A stretch of DNA of 64,000 bases from Nitrosospira sp. Nsp14 (GCF_900113575.1 NZ_FOPV01000004.1:62001-126000), one strand, 5' to 3'; positions 9,280-18,414 are shown, numbered from the stretch's first letter. Numbers and translations are program-made. The notes: generated by a model from the letters alone, not told the origin.

Positions 9280-10842
9280 ATGCACCAAAAAATACTCATC
9301 CTCGACTTCGGCTCCCAGTACACCCAATTAATAGCCCGCCGCGTGCGGGAAACCTATGTGTACTGCGAGATTCATCCGTATGATATTAGCCCCCAGTTCG
9401 TCAAAGAGTTCGCGCCCAAAGGCATCATTCTTTCCGGCGGGCCAGCGTCCGTAGCAGAGGATGAAACGCCGCGGGCTCCACAAAATGTATTCGAGCTCGG
9501 GGTCCCCGTATTGGGCATTTGCTACGGAATGCAGACCATGGCCGCCCAGTTGGGCGGCGCAGTGGAGAACGCAACCGTGCGGGAGTTCGGCTATGCCGAA
9601 GTATGGGCACGAGGTGAAGTAGATTTGTTGCGGGATATTCGCGACCGTATCGATACGGAAAGAAACCAGGTCCTCGATGTATGGATGAGCCATGGCGATA
9701 ATGTAACGGCCCTGCCCGCCGGCTTCGAAGTCATGGCAAGCAATGCCTCTACGCCGTTCGCTGCCATTGTGGATAAGGAGCGTAAATTCTACGGCATGCA
9801 ATTTCACCCCGAAGTTACCCACACGCTGCAAGGCAAGGCGATTATCGAGCGCTTCGTGCACGAGATCTGTAGCGCCGGTTATGATTGGAACATGCCCGAT
9901 TACCTGGAAGAAGCGGTCGGGAGAATCCGTTCTGAAGTAGGCACGGACGAAGTCATTCTTGGGCTGTCAGGCGGCGTCGATTCGTCCGTAGCCGCGGCGC
10001 TTATTCATCGTGCCATCGGCCAGCAGCTCACCTGTGTATTTGTGGACAACGGCCTTCTGCGGCTGAATGAGGCAAAACAGGTGATGGAAACCTTCAGCCG
10101 TAATCTGGGTGTGAAAATCCTTCACATCGATGCAAGTGCAGAGTTCCTCAAACACTTGCAAGGTGTCACCGACCCCGAAACAAAGCGCCGAATCATCGGA
10201 CGGGAATTTGTCGAGGTATTTCAGCGCGAGGCCGCCAAAATCTCAAGAGCGCGCTGGCTGGCGCAGGGAACTATCTACCCCGATGTAATAGAGTCGGCTT
10301 GCGGTAAAACAAAAAAAGCGCATACCATCAAATCGCACCACAACGTCGGCGGCCTGCCGGATACGTTGCATCTGAAGCTCCTGGAGCCCTTGCGTGAATT
10401 GTTCAAGGACGAAGTGCGCGAACTCGGGCTGGCATTAGGTTTGCCGCACGACATGGTTTTCCGGCACCCTTTCCCCGGCCCCGGTCTAGGCGTCCGAATT
10501 CTCGGCGAGGTGAAGTACGAATACGCTGAACTGCTGCGCCGGGCCGACGCGATCTTTATTGAGGAGTTGCGTATCTCGGGCTGGTACGAAAAAACGTCGC
10601 AGGCTTTTACCGTCTTTCTACCAGTGAAATCCGTCGGCGTGATGGGTGATGGACGTACATACGAATACGTCGTAGCATTGAGGGCGGTTCAAACTGAGGA
10701 TTTCATGACAGCTCATTGGGCCGAACTTCCCTTCACCCTGCTGGCAAAAATCTCCAACCGCATCGTCAATGAGGTGCGCGGTATCAACCGCGTAGTGTAT
10801 GACATTTCCGGAAAACCCCCCGCTACCATCGAGTGGGAGTGA
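9280..10842 (+). CDS. guaA: GMP synthase (glutamine-hydrolysing)
   Basis: Converts XMP to GMP with glutamine and ATP. The N-terminal class I glutamine amidotransferase domain contains GICYGMQTM with the nucleophile cysteine near residue 81, and the histidine motif FHPEVTHT. It is followed by the ATP pyrophosphatase domain with the PP-loop [11 protein letters not shown] near residue 228, and the dimerisation domain ending [13 protein letters not shown], the canonical GuaA C-terminus. The 520-residue length is normal. It follows guaB and is closed by a strong terminator. Confidence 0.97.
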   Translation: MHQKILILDFGSQYTQLIARRVRETYVYCEIHPYDISPQFVKEFAPKGIILSGGPASVAEDETPRAPQNVFELGVPVLGICYGMQTMAAQLGGAVENATVREFGYAEVWARGEVDLLRDIRDRIDTERNQVLDVWMSHGDNVTALPAGFEVMASNASTPFAAIVDKERKFYGMQFHPEVTHTLQGKAIIERFVHEICSAGYDWNMPDYLEEAVGRIRSEVGTDEVILGLSGGVDSSVAAALIHRAIGQQLTCVFVDNGLLRLNEAKQVMETFSRNLGVKILHIDASAEFLKHLQGVTDPETKRRIIGREFVEVFQREAAKISRARWLAQGTIYPDVIESACGKTKKAHTIKSHHNVGGLPDTLHLKLLEPLRELFKDEVRELGLALGLPHDMVFRHPFPGPGLGVRILGEVKYEYAELLRRADAIFIEELRISGWYEKTSQAFTVFLPVKSVGVMGDGRTYEYVVALRAVQTEDFMTAHWAELPFTLLAKISNRIVNEVRGINRVVYDISGKPPATIEWE

Positions 10843-10868
10843 AAGCATCAGGAGATAAGGATAAAAAG

Positions 10869-10891
10869 GCATCCCAACCCGGGATGCTTTT
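10869..10891 (+). terminator. Bidirectional Rho-independent terminator of guaA
   Basis: Stem GCATCCC / GGGATGC (10869-10875 and 10881-10887) with a 5-base loop, TTTT after it and an A-run before it. On the minus strand the A-run becomes a T-run, so it also serves the convergent CBS gene. Confidence 0.9.
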
Positions 10892-10904
10892 CATGAGCAC
10901 TTGC

Positions 10905-11324
10905 TCAGGATGGTCTTGAAATGTCAGAGAGCGCCTCGACGACGAGCTGAATATCCGCACTGTCCACTGCAAAATCGCCTAGCGATACAATTCCTACCAG
11001 ACGCTGCTCCGCATCTACAACAGGCAATCGACGGATTTGATGATCGCTCATGATCCTGGCCGCATCTTCTACGGAATCGTCCTCGCTCGCCCATACTACC
11101 TCTTCTGACATGATTTCCCGGACCAGGGTGCTTGGATCCCTACCTTCTGCCACCGCCCTGATTGCTATGTCGCGATCGGTTATTACTCCCAGCAACTCTT
11201 CATCTTCCGCCACCGGCACCAGTCCGAAATCGCCATCTCGCATCTCCTGTGCCGCTTCTTCAATCGTAGCGTCGGGGCTGATTGTCTGCACATCCGAACT
11301 CATTACTTCGCTGATTTTTTGCAT
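10905..11324 (-). CDS. Tandem CBS-domain protein
   Basis: Small cytosolic protein of two CBS domains (about residues 8-60 and 72-126), a Bateman module that usually binds adenine nucleotides. The motifs MSSDVQTISPDATIEEAAQEM, GVITDRDIAIRAVAEGR and ADSVEDAARIMSDHQIRRLPVVD-like stretches are typical of stress-associated CBS pairs (short forms: VITDRDIAIRA, IRRLPVVD). I start at ATG 11324 because AAGGAG precedes it by eight bases; the longer frame to 11474 adds 50 non-conserved residues. The length is then 139 residues. It lies next to small stress proteins and resembles the second CBS gene at 63444-63893. Confidence 0.85.
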   Translation of the reverse strand: MQKISEVMSSDVQTISPDATIEEAAQEMRDGDFGLVPVAEDEELLGVITDRDIAIRAVAEGRDPSTLVREIMSEEVVWASEDDSVEDAARIMSDHQIRRLPVVDAEQRLVGIVSLGDFAVDSADIQLVVEALSDISRPS

Positions 11325-11458
11325 GCTAATCTCCTTGTAAATAAAATATCCGGATTGGACAAGCTGCAAACGAATTCTGTATGTCGTGTGAGAGATTGCG
11401 GGAAAATCACAGAACGCCGGACCGGCGAGATGAAAATGATGCTGTCTTGAAATGAATT

Positions 11459-11504
11459 CGATGCTAGCCCGCAAGGAATCTATTACGCCTGGGGGCTAGC
11501 ATCG
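11459..11504 (-). terminator. 12-bp inverted repeat downstream of the lmo0937-type gene
   Basis: Perfect 12-bp arms CGATGCTAGCCC and GGGCTAGCATCG (11459-11470, 11493-11504) with a 22-base spacer. On the minus strand it lies about 50 bp after the stop of the small membrane protein gene, so a terminator is the simplest reading, though the T-run is poor. Confidence 0.4.
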
Positions 11505-11556
11505 TGGAATCTTTATTCGCTACCGGGGGTTCGCGCCTGACTGATTCCCCCGCAGG

Positions 11557-11706
11557 CTATAGCGGCCTACGCCCGCTAATGATTCGAAGCAGGACCATCA
11601 CGATGGCAATGACCAAAAGCACATGTATGAAGCCACCTATGGTGTAGGAACTTACCAGCCCCAATAGCCATAAGACGATTAAGATAACAGCAATTGTATA
11701 AAGCAT
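11557..11706 (-). CDS. lmo0937-type small membrane protein (DUF5670)
   Basis: A 49-residue, almost entirely hydrophobic protein starting MLYTIAVILIVLWLLGLVSS and ending in basic GRRPL, which fits the lmo0937 family of two-helix membrane peptides often induced by stress. ATG 11706 is preceded by GAGAGGAA at good spacing; the longer frame to 11868 has no family support. The biochemical function is unknown. It sits in a run of stress-type small genes (CBS, CsbD, BON) all on the minus strand. The 243 bp upstream contains no other recognisable gene. Confidence 0.8.
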   Translation of the reverse strand: MLYTIAVILIVLWLLGLVSSYTIGGFIHVLLVIAIVMVLLRIISGRRPL

Positions 11707-11949
11707 GATATTCCTCTCTCTATGGCAGGTCTGAACATACACATTTCCCGCAAATGCTCCATCACGGGTAGCGTTATACTGGACACCATGAGCTGCTTTT
11801 GCTGGTCGTTCTCTCTCCTGGCTGATACGTCTTCTGAGTGGAGGGTTTCGAGGCGCGCTGCCTCGCATTCTTATCCCCGGTTCTGCCTGGGTCGGAAGGG
11901 GGCCGCATTGCGCGGCTTAGCCCCGCTTACCTAGGTAAAAGGATATACA

Positions 11950-12153
11950 TCATCCTCTCTGGTTTCTCTCCCAGTTGCTGATCTGCTCCTCCGCTTCTTC
12001 TTTAGTAATGCCGTATTGCTCCTGGATCTGGCCCGCAAGCTGATCCCGCCGGCCTGCAATGGTGTCAAGATGATCGTCGGTAAGCTTGCCCCACTGCTCT
12101 TTCACTTTTCCCTTGAATTGCTTCCAGTTTCCTTCTATCTGATCCCAGTTCAT
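11950..12153 (-). CDS. CsbD family stress protein
   Basis: Small hydrophilic helical protein of the CsbD family, which in Bacillus belongs to the general stress response; molecular role unknown. The sequence MNWDQIEGNWKQFKGKVKEQ (first 20 residues) and the repeated W-G-K-L-T-D-D pattern are diagnostic. I use ATG 12153 rather than 12159, since AAGGAG is seven bases from the former but only one base from the latter. This gives 67 residues. The upstream BON lipoprotein gene is 48 bp away in the same direction. Confidence 0.9.
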   Translation of the reverse strand: MNWDQIEGNWKQFKGKVKEQWGKLTDDHLDTIAGRRDQLAGQIQEQYGITKEEAEEQISNWERNQRG

Positions 12154-12201
12154 TTGCATACTCCTTATAGATTGAACAAGTAAGTAACGGAACTATTTGT
12201 A

Positions 12202-12798
12202 TTATTTCTTCACGCTCAGTTCATTCATGACATCCTTGACCCCTTCGGCGCTTCGTGCGACCTGTACTGCGCGGTCAATCTGCGCCTGATCCTTTACGAA
12301 GCCGCTGAGTTGGACTACGCCATCGCGAGTGACAACCGCAATATCGCCGCTATCGACATTCGACTCGGCAACTAGTGCACCTTTTACCTTGGTCGTAATG
12401 ATTCCGTCATCTATTTTCTCGCCTACCGTGGTCGGGGTTTTTAGACTCATTTTGTTATCCACGTTCTTGACGCCCTCTACTCCCTTAGCTACGGAAACGG
12501 CGCGGTCAATTTGAGCCTGAGTGTCAACAAAACCGCTTAGTTGAACCTCACCTTTATTCGTCTCGACCTTTATATCCAGACCTTTGACTTCCGCGTCGGC
12601 AAGCAGCGCGGACTTCACTTTTGTCGTGATAGCGCTATCGTCGATTGTCGTCCCTACCGTGGTTTTGGCCTCAGGGGCTCCGGCCTGAGGGGCCTCCCCC
12701 GGTGCCCGCGCCTTTTCCTCGGATTTACCGCAAGCCGCGAGAGACAGCGCACTGGCGAGCGTTATGGCCACAACGAGTGATTTATTTTGAATATTCAT
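12202..12798 (-). CDS. BON-domain lipoprotein (OsmY-like)
   Basis: Predicted outer- or inner-membrane lipoprotein. The N-terminal signal peptide MNIQNKSLVVAITLASALSL ends in the lipobox LAAC (cysteine at residue 23). An Ala/Pro/Glu linker follows, then two BON domains at about residues 52-115 and 125-195, each with the D-x-x-I-T-T-K-V-K-(S/G)-A-L start and the (V)QLSGFV core. BON domains are thought to bind phospholipid; OsmY is osmotically induced. ATG 12798 has GGAG nine bases upstream; the longer frame to 13011 would hide the signal peptide. Length 198 residues. A 12-bp tandem repeat lies just upstream. Confidence 0.88.
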   Translation of the reverse strand: MNIQNKSLVVAITLASALSLAACGKSEEKARAPGEAPQAGAPEAKTTVGTTIDDSAITTKVKSALLADAEVKGLDIKVETNKGEVQLSGFVDTQAQIDRAVSVAKGVEGVKNVDNKMSLKTPTTVGEKIDDGIITTKVKGALVAESNVDSGDIAVVTRDGVVQLSGFVKDQAQIDRAVQVARSAEGVKDVMNELSVKK

Positions 12799-12828
12799 GC
12801 TTTTTTTCTCCAGAGTAGATTGAATAAG

Positions 12829-12852
12829 AGTTGCCAATGGAGTTGCCAATGG
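12829..12852. repeat. Perfect 12-bp tandem duplication upstream of the BON gene
   Basis: AGTTGCCAATGG occurs twice head to tail, 30 bp from the BON lipoprotein start. On the minus strand each unit contains TTGGCA, so a -35-like element may be duplicated. Confidence 0.7.
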
Positions 12853-13011
12853 CACGCAGCTAAAGGCGTATTCATGCTCTGCTCCACATCGACTGCCTAC
12901 GGTTACAATAATCCCTCTTCTTGCGCAATGGCTCAGTGCGCTGGCGCACATAAATGGGAATGGGCTGGATTGGACGATGCCGTTCGCAAATCGGCCGTCC
13001 TCAAATGACAA

Positions 13012-13052
13012 CGGCGCGGAACGGGCCCGAAACTTTAGCCCGATCTGCGCCG
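13012..13052 (-). terminator. Long hairpin after the sulfate-binding protein gene
   Basis: Outer arms 13012-13020 and 13044-13052 (nine pairs, one G-T) and inner arms CGGGC/GCCCG at 13022-13026 and 13038-13042, placed 20 bp past the stop of the minus-strand sbp gene. It lacks a clear T-run. Confidence 0.45.
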
Positions 13053-13071
13053 CGAGTATTACAAACGATTA

Positions 13072-14088
13072 TTAGAGATTCGAGATTCGATTTACCTGTA
13101 TCTGATCGACAATGCCGCCATCATCAAAATGGGTGGCTTGCGCTGCCTTCCAGCCCCCGGAGATTTCATCAATCGTGTACAACTCTATCGGCGGAAATTG
13201 CCCCGCGTACTTGGCAGCCATTTTTTCATCACGGGGACGGTAATAATGTCTTCCCGCGATGTCTTGAGCCTTGGTGCTGTAGAGGTAGTCTATATATGCC
13301 TTGGCCACCTCCCGCGTCCCGGGCTTTTCAAGCATGCCGTTCACCACGCTAATCGTCGGTTCGGCCAGAATCGACATCGAGGGAACAACCACCTCGAATT
13401 TATCTCCGCCCTTTGCATGAACTACTTGATGAGCCTCATATTCCCATGCCAGTAGTACATCGCCCGCATCACGTGTGACGAAGGACGAAAGCGACTCATG
13501 GGTGTCGGAATTGAGCACGTTGGCATTAGCAAGCAGTTTCCTGACGAATTCATATGCGTGGCTTTGGCTGCCACCGGACCGCTTGAGGGCATAACCCCAT
13601 GCAGCCATATAACTCCAGCGAGCACCATCCGACATCTTCGGATTCGCCGTAACCACCTCGACGCCGGGAAGCGTGAGATCACTCCAGTCCCGCAAATTCT
13701 TGGGATTCCCTTTACGCACCAGGAACACGATAGTAGACGTAAAGGGGGTATTGTGTGGAAGGAGATTCTGCCAGTGAGGTAATGTGAACCTAGTGCTTGC
13801 CTGAAGTGCCTCAGCATCGTACGACACAGCGAGCGCAACCACTTTTAGCCCATCGACGGACACCCGCACGGGCACACCGGATGTCATTTTAGCTTGCTTG
13901 ACGGTAACGTCGACACCCGTGCGTGCCCGCCAGTGTCGTTCGAACGCGTCATTCAAGTCTTGAAACATTTTGGACGTAGGGTCCGAATTGCTGCCTTCGG
14001 AGAGACTGTGCAACGCAGCAACAGCGCCACCCAGACTGAGCAGCATAACGATAACTGCAACAGCAAGACGTAAGCGATATGAATGCAT
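13072..14088 (-). CDS. Sulfate/thiosulfate-type ABC substrate-binding protein, divergent and orphan
   Basis: Periplasmic solute-binding protein of the Sbp/CysP family. Family stretches are clear: SVDGLKVVALAVSYD, NLRDWSDLTLPGVEVVTANP, ARWSYMAAWGYALKRSGG and LLAWEYEAHQV. An N-terminal signal anchor spans about residues 6-26. ATG 14088 has GGAGG eight bases upstream, giving 338 residues. Oddities: the usual loop TSGGARW reads MSDGARW, replacing a glycine of the anion-binding loop by Asp. The segment usually reading GLEADVV lacks two residues (GLKVV). The HDVSYD-like start of the mature domain is also absent. No permease or ATPase genes (cysT, cysW, cysA) are near. It may bind another oxyanion or act as a sensor; sulfate specificity is uncertain. 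Confidence 0.8.
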   Translation of the reverse strand: MHSYRLRLAVAVIVMLLSLGGAVAALHSLSEGSNSDPTSKMFQDLNDAFERHWRARTGVDVTVKQAKMTSGVPVRVSVDGLKVVALAVSYDAEALQASTRFTLPHWQNLLPHNTPFTSTIVFLVRKGNPKNLRDWSDLTLPGVEVVTANPKMSDGARWSYMAAWGYALKRSGGSQSHAYEFVRKLLANANVLNSDTHESLSSFVTRDAGDVLLAWEYEAHQVVHAKGGDKFEVVVPSMSILAEPTISVVNGMLEKPGTREVAKAYIDYLYSTKAQDIAGRHYYRPRDEKMAAKYAGQFPPIELYTIDEISGGWKAAQATHFDDGGIVDQIQVNRISNL

Positions 14089-14286
14089 GTGTATGTCCTC
14101 CAACTCTGACAAAGACAGGAGCACAATTTAACACTCGATTATTTCATCGGTATTGCGTAAAAATGAAGAAATCACGTTCGCCCGCAACCCAGCTCGGCAG
14201 TTAGAAATACATGGCGCTTACGCAGGGGCGGCGTATAAAATTTAATAGCCACCTGTTAATGGAATAGCAAATCGAGGAAGCGCGCT

Positions 14287-16365
14287 GTGAACATAAAAAA
14301 GGTCACTAATTTTTCCACTATTGCCCTCATATTGCTGTTGACCAGTATCGGCATGCTTGTATTTCACTCCTTGAGCATCCGCGAAGATATCTATCAAAGC
14401 GCGCGCCATCGTTTCGAAGCGCTGCTGGTGGCTGAAGAGATGCTGCATAGCTCGAATGATCTGACCCGCATGGCGCGAACCTACGTCACGACAGGCGATC
14501 GCATCTATAAGCGTTATTTCATGGAAATACTTGAAATTCGCGCTGGCATACGACCGCGACCGCTGAATTACTCTCCCGCGTACTGGCATCTGATGGCGGC
14601 CGGGAAACTGAATGCCGTCCAGCACGGGCCGGCTGTCTCCCTGCTGGAGCTGTTTCGTCGCGCGCGGCTGAAAGATGAGGAATTTGCTTTGCTGGAGGAA
14701 GCCCTGCGGAGGTCAGATGAATTGGTAAACCTGGAAAAGCGCGCCTTTGCAGCGTTCGAAGGGTTGTATGAAGACAGTGCGGGCAATTTTACCGTGCGGG
14801 GAAAACCCGACCGGGACCTTGCAATCGAGATAATGTTTGGCAGCGAGTACCTTGCCGAGAAGGCAGGGGTTATCGAACCCGTGCAACAGTTTATGGATTT
14901 ATTTAGCGGACGAATGCAGACTCAGGCCGATTCAGGGCTGGCGCGGCTTGAGCAACAGATCATGACCGAGATGATCCTCATCTTTATCGCGCTGCTTGCG
15001 ACCATGGGCATCATATTCTACACCCGACTGGGCATCCTGCAGCCTCTGGCTGAACTTGGCAGTCAAGTAGCAGGCGTCACCCGGGGGATTCTCCCGAGTC
15101 GCTATGGCAAAGCAACAAGTAATGAACTGGAGAAGCTGAGCGAAGCATTAGCTTTGGCGGACGCGGAGAAACAGCAACTTCTTGAGAAAGAACGTATTGC
15201 CAAAAACGAGGCTGAGCGCGCCAGTCAGCTTAAGGACGAGTTTCTGGCCACCCTCTCACATGAATTGCGTACCCCGCTGAATGCGATTCTGGGTTGGTCG
15301 CAACTCATCCTGAGCGGGAGCATGAAAGAGGACGACGTCCGCCGCGGGCTCGAAACCATCGAGCGCAATGCCCGTTCTCAGAACAAGCTCATCGAAGATC
15401 TATTGGAGATGAGCAGCATTATTTCTGGAAAAGTCAGGCTTGATATGCAGCAACTTGATGTTGCCAGCCTGGTGGATACGGCAGTGGAGTCGGTCAGGCC
15501 GACGGCGCAGGCAAAAGGTGTAAGCCTGCAAAAGACCATCGCTCCACACGTCGGAACGATAACAGGTGACCCGAACAGGCTCCAGCAGGTGTTCTGGAAC
15601 CTGCTTTCAAACTCGATAAAATTTACTCCCAAAGGGGGAAAAATCACCGTCCTCGTGGGTTGGTCGGGCCCCATGCTGGAAATCAGGATTAACGACTCGG
15701 GCCTGGGCATCTCGCCGGAATTCATACCTTATGTCTTCGATCGCTTCAGACAGGGAGACGCCTCGCTTACTCGACAGTATGGCGGGCTTGGCCTGGGGCT
15801 CGCCATTGTCAAGCAGCTGGTGGAACTGCACGGTGGAACAGTTCGAGCGGAAAGTTCAGGCGTCGGCAAGGGATCTTCCTTTATCGTCAATCTTCCGCTC
15901 GTTATTAGCGACGATGCAAGAAACGACCCTATACCTCGGTTGAAAGAATTGGGCAGTGACAAAAAAACCGAGTTATCAGGCAAAAAAGTTCTTGTGATCG
16001 ACGACGAGGCGGACGCACGGGAACTGATCGGCAGGATACTGACCTACTGCAAGGCCAGGGTGATTACGGCGGCCACGGCGAGGGAAGGACTGGAGCTTCT
16101 GAAGAGGGAAAAACCGGACGTGATAATAAGCGACGTCAGCATGCCCGACCAGGATGGTTATGAGTTCATCAGCGAGGTAAGAAAGCTATCCCCGGAGAAT
16201 GGGGGCAGCACTCCCGCCGTCGCCCTTACTGCATTCGCGCGCGCTGATGATATGGCAAAGGCCATAAGTGCCGGATATCAAAAACACCTATGCAAGCCGG
16301 TTGATTCGCATGAGCTGATCATTGCCATCAATCAGCTGGTGGAGGCTACAAAAACTCAGGATTAA
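14287..16365 (+). CDS. Hybrid sensor histidine kinase with C-terminal receiver
   Basis: Membrane sensor kinase. One N-terminal membrane helix (about 8-28) and a second (about 231-250) enclose a periplasmic region of about 200 residues with no recognised sensor fold. A HAMP-like linker and coiled coil lead to HisKA with [14 protein letters not shown] (phospho-acceptor His325). The HATPase domain has N-box [13 protein letters not shown], then [10 protein letters not shown] and [10 protein letters not shown]. The receiver domain starts [14 protein letters not shown] and carries phospho-acceptor Asp616 in [10 protein letters not shown]. The start is GTG 14287. No response regulator gene adjoins it; the divergent neighbour is the Sbp-like protein, which could in principle feed it a signal, but this is inference. 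Length 692. Confidence 0.9.
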   Translation: MNIKKVTNFSTIALILLLTSIGMLVFHSLSIREDIYQSARHRFEALLVAEEMLHSSNDLTRMARTYVTTGDRIYKRYFMEILEIRAGIRPRPLNYSPAYWHLMAAGKLNAVQHGPAVSLLELFRRARLKDEEFALLEEALRRSDELVNLEKRAFAAFEGLYEDSAGNFTVRGKPDRDLAIEIMFGSEYLAEKAGVIEPVQQFMDLFSGRMQTQADSGLARLEQQIMTEMILIFIALLATMGIIFYTRLGILQPLAELGSQVAGVTRGILPSRYGKATSNELEKLSEALALADAEKQQLLEKERIAKNEAERASQLKDEFLATLSHELRTPLNAILGWSQLILSGSMKEDDVRRGLETIERNARSQNKLIEDLLEMSSIISGKVRLDMQQLDVASLVDTAVESVRPTAQAKGVSLQKTIAPHVGTITGDPNRLQQVFWNLLSNSIKFTPKGGKITVLVGWSGPMLEIRINDSGLGISPEFIPYVFDRFRQGDASLTRQYGGLGLGLAIVKQLVELHGGTVRAESSGVGKGSSFIVNLPLVISDDARNDPIPRLKELGSDKKTELSGKKVLVIDDEADARELIGRILTYCKARVITAATAREGLELLKREKPDVIISDVSMPDQDGYEFISEVRKLSPENGGSTPAVALTAFARADDMAKAISAGYQKHLCKPVDSHELIIAINQLVEATKTQD

Positions 16366-16844
16366 CCTGGTCCCCAACCAAAACCGGAACTGCACAGTAA
16401 TAGCCCAGTAACCACTTGCCGGCTCCAATCCGCAAGCCGTGCCCTTCAGAAAACCGGCACAAGTCACTTTGTGTCACTTGTGTCACATGTCGCAGCTGAT
16501 CCGGCACCAACCATCAGAACATATTCCGTCTAAGTCCATCTCGAAATCTAACAATCCAGCTGTCGCCAGATCACAGGGCGCGCATGTTGCCCGGCCATGT
16601 GCCCTCTTGTTACCTTTCGCTCAACCCTGACACTTCTGCCATGTTACTTATGTGTCATTTTTTATCGTGTGAAACTGCGACAATCTGTCACATGCGACAA
16701 ATTGTCGCATGCGGCAATATGCCGCATTGATCAATTACCATGATTCATGAATACTCTCCGTCGGCCTTACGAGTCGCTCAATATCATCTATGCGACGGTG
16801 TTATTTCCTATTTAATTCCAATCGACGGGAGTTTAACGAACAGC
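16366..16844 (+). promoter_or_regulatory. 479-bp control region of the PEP-CTERM genes with three abutting 17-bp palindromes
   Basis: Three 17-bp imperfect to perfect palindromes of form TGCGRCA-N3-TGYCRCA abut without a gap: 16676-16692 (TGCGACA-ATC-TGTCACA), 16693-16709 (TGCGACA-AAT-TGTCGCA, perfect) and 16710-16726 (TGCGGCA-ATA-TGCCGCA, perfect). Further half-sites occur at about 16465-16493, where TTGTGTCAC is repeated directly and followed by ATGTCGCA. The array ends 119 bp before the PEP-CTERM start at 16845, a position fitting activator or repressor operators. I found no convincing sigma-54 or sigma-70 promoter between array and gene. Confidence 0.7.
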
Positions 16845-17642
16845 ATGAAAAAAACTTTAAGATATGCATTGCTTCTCGCTGGTATGACTTCATTGCCCGT
16901 GATGGCCCACGTGGGCTATAGCGGGCGCAACTTCGGAACATTCAGCGATGCGTCTGCAACATCTACCTTATCCGGGCAAGGGGTTACCGGCAATTACGGC
17001 TGGATAGACGGCACGGACGCCGACTATGGTGACGCTCACAAAACACTGGCCTACCGATTTACGCTGCTAAACCCGACTAATGTAACACTCACGTTTCATC
17101 AAGCAACATCTCAAGTGACGGACCACAGCGGAAACGTTTCCACGTCCATACTGGGGCTGATGCCCGGGTTTTCTCTTTATCAAGGGCTTGCGCATTTGGC
17201 TCCGATGGGAGCCGATTACGACTCTTCCGATATCTCGAAGGCACACCGCCCCGCTAATACCGAAGGTGCATTCAGGGCGCTTAACGACTGGAAGATCGGA
17301 AATGAGCCCGACGCCGTCAACGGCGTACCGGCCGCGCTGAGCTTTTTCAAGTATATCGGTCACGCCTATGACGGCACAGGCTCCGGTTCAGATGGCGTCG
17401 CCGACGGCAAGGTTTCCCACACTTTCACTAACCTTGCAGCCGGGGACTATTCGGTATTCATGGGTGGTTCTGATTATTCCGCTCAGGAACTCTCGAACCC
17501 CAATCTCCTGAGCAAGTACGGGGTCACTGCAACCCTGGTGGCGGGCGTCGTACCGGAGCCGGAGACCTATGCTATGCTGATAGCGGGCCTAGGCCTGATG
17601 GGCGCTGTCATCCGGCGGCGCAAATTGACAACCGCAATTTAA
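16845..17642 (+). CDS. PEP-CTERM sorting domain protein
   Basis: Exported protein with an N-terminal signal peptide (MKKTLRYALLLAGMTSLPVMA) cleaved near residue 21, described here by its ends MKKTLRY and PVMA. The C-terminus carries the PEP-CTERM signal VPEPETYAMLIAGLGLMG followed by RRRK, the tripartite signal recognised by exosortase/EpsH systems that link sorting to exopolysaccharide secretion. The central 220 residues have no domain I recognise; they are rich in Gly, Asp, Ser and Thr. ATG 16845 is chosen because it opens the signal peptide; the longer frame from 16740 has no such logic. Length 265. It is followed by a hairpin and a second PEP-CTERM gene. Confidence 0.85.
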   Translation: MKKTLRYALLLAGMTSLPVMAHVGYSGRNFGTFSDASATSTLSGQGVTGNYGWIDGTDADYGDAHKTLAYRFTLLNPTNVTLTFHQATSQVTDHSGNVSTSILGLMPGFSLYQGLAHLAPMGADYDSSDISKAHRPANTEGAFRALNDWKIGNEPDAVNGVPAALSFFKYIGHAYDGTGSGSDGVADGKVSHTFTNLAAGDYSVFMGGSDYSAQELSNPNLLSKYGVTATLVAGVVPEPETYAMLIAGLGLMGAVIRRRKLTTAI

Positions 17643-17670
17643 CGCTTAGACGATAGGGCATTTTGTTTTC

Positions 17671-17694
17671 TTCCCGATGATCGAAGATCGGGAA
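17671..17694 (+). terminator. Hairpin between the two PEP-CTERM genes
   Basis: Perfect 8-bp stem TTCCCGAT / ATCGGGAA (17671-17678, 17687-17694) with an 8-base loop, followed by TTTATTT. It is a likely terminator or attenuator ahead of the second PEP-CTERM gene at 17718. Confidence 0.65.
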
Positions 17695-17717
17695 TTTATT
17701 TCAAGGAGAGAGTTACC

Positions 17718-18365
17718 ATGACTAGATACGATAGAACGCTCGGACTTGCTGCGCTCGGTTCCTTGGCATTGAGCCTGACGTTCGCAACAGTACCTTCGGC
17801 TCATGCGCAGGTTAACGTTTTTGACGGCAAGAATTTTGCGATCGATTATGGCGTTTCAAGCGGCGGTCCCGACAGCTTTTATTCGCTTTCCCACGCCGAC
17901 GCCACCGGCAGCGCCACGGGTGTAGAGGTAGCGAACCTTTCGGGCTGGAAAATCGACACCATGGGCGATAAGGTCACGCTCACCTGGAACAAGGGTGACG
18001 ATTTCATGAATGCGGGCACTCCTGCGTTTCTAGGATTCAAGATTTCCGACACCGCCAACCAGCTGCCAGACTTTCTCGGCGCCTCGGTCACGAATACCGC
18101 TTACACGCCCTCAACATATGGCAACCTGATAGAGGGATTTACGCCATCGCAGGTGACTTTCGATGCGAACAATATCTACGTCAACCTGAATACGTCCATG
18201 TGGCATGAAACGCCCATGGCCAGTATGGGTGATCCCTATCGCGATACAATAGCCCTGTCTGTGACCGCTGTTCCCGAACCGGAAACCTATGCAATGCTGC
18301 TTGCCGGTCTGGGCCTCATCGGCGCAATGGCTAAGCGCCGCGCTCGCAAGAACTTATCGGCGTAA
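17718..18365 (+). CDS. PEP-CTERM sorting domain protein
   Basis: Exported protein of 215 residues. The signal peptide ends SAHA near residue 30, the middle is Asp/Gly/Thr-rich and of unknown fold, and the PEP-CTERM tail VPEPETYAMLLAGLGLIG is followed by KRRARK. AAGGAGAG lies at good distance before ATG 17718. The tail is nearly identical to that of the preceding gene, while the bodies differ, as is usual for exosortase substrates. Exosortase itself is not in this window. Confidence 0.85.
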   Translation: MTRYDRTLGLAALGSLALSLTFATVPSAHAQVNVFDGKNFAIDYGVSSGGPDSFYSLSHADATGSATGVEVANLSGWKIDTMGDKVTLTWNKGDDFMNAGTPAFLGFKISDTANQLPDFLGASVTNTAYTPSTYGNLIEGFTPSQVTFDANNIYVNLNTSMWHETPMASMGDPYRDTIALSVTAVPEPETYAMLLAGLGLIGAMAKRRARKNLSA

Positions 18366-18382
18366 GCTCTTCCCTCCGGCAC

Positions 18383-18414
18383 GAGAGCCCCTCCCGGCGG
18401 TAAGGGGGGCTCTC
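18383..18414 (+). terminator. Hairpin after second PEP-CTERM gene
   Basis: Perfect 9-bp GC-rich stem GAGAGCCCC / GGGGCTCTC (18383-18391, 18406-18414) with a 14-base loop, 17 bp after the stop codon; no strong T-run. Confidence 0.6.

Noticed and set aside
11325-11474. 50-residue N-terminal extension of the first CBS protein
   Set aside because: AAGGAG directly precedes the internal ATG 11324 and the extension is not conserved-looking.
16465-16726. Repeats upstream of the PEP-CTERM gene as a CRISPR array
   Set aside because: The units abut or are irregular, are palindromic and only 17 bp long, and there are no spacers or cas genes.
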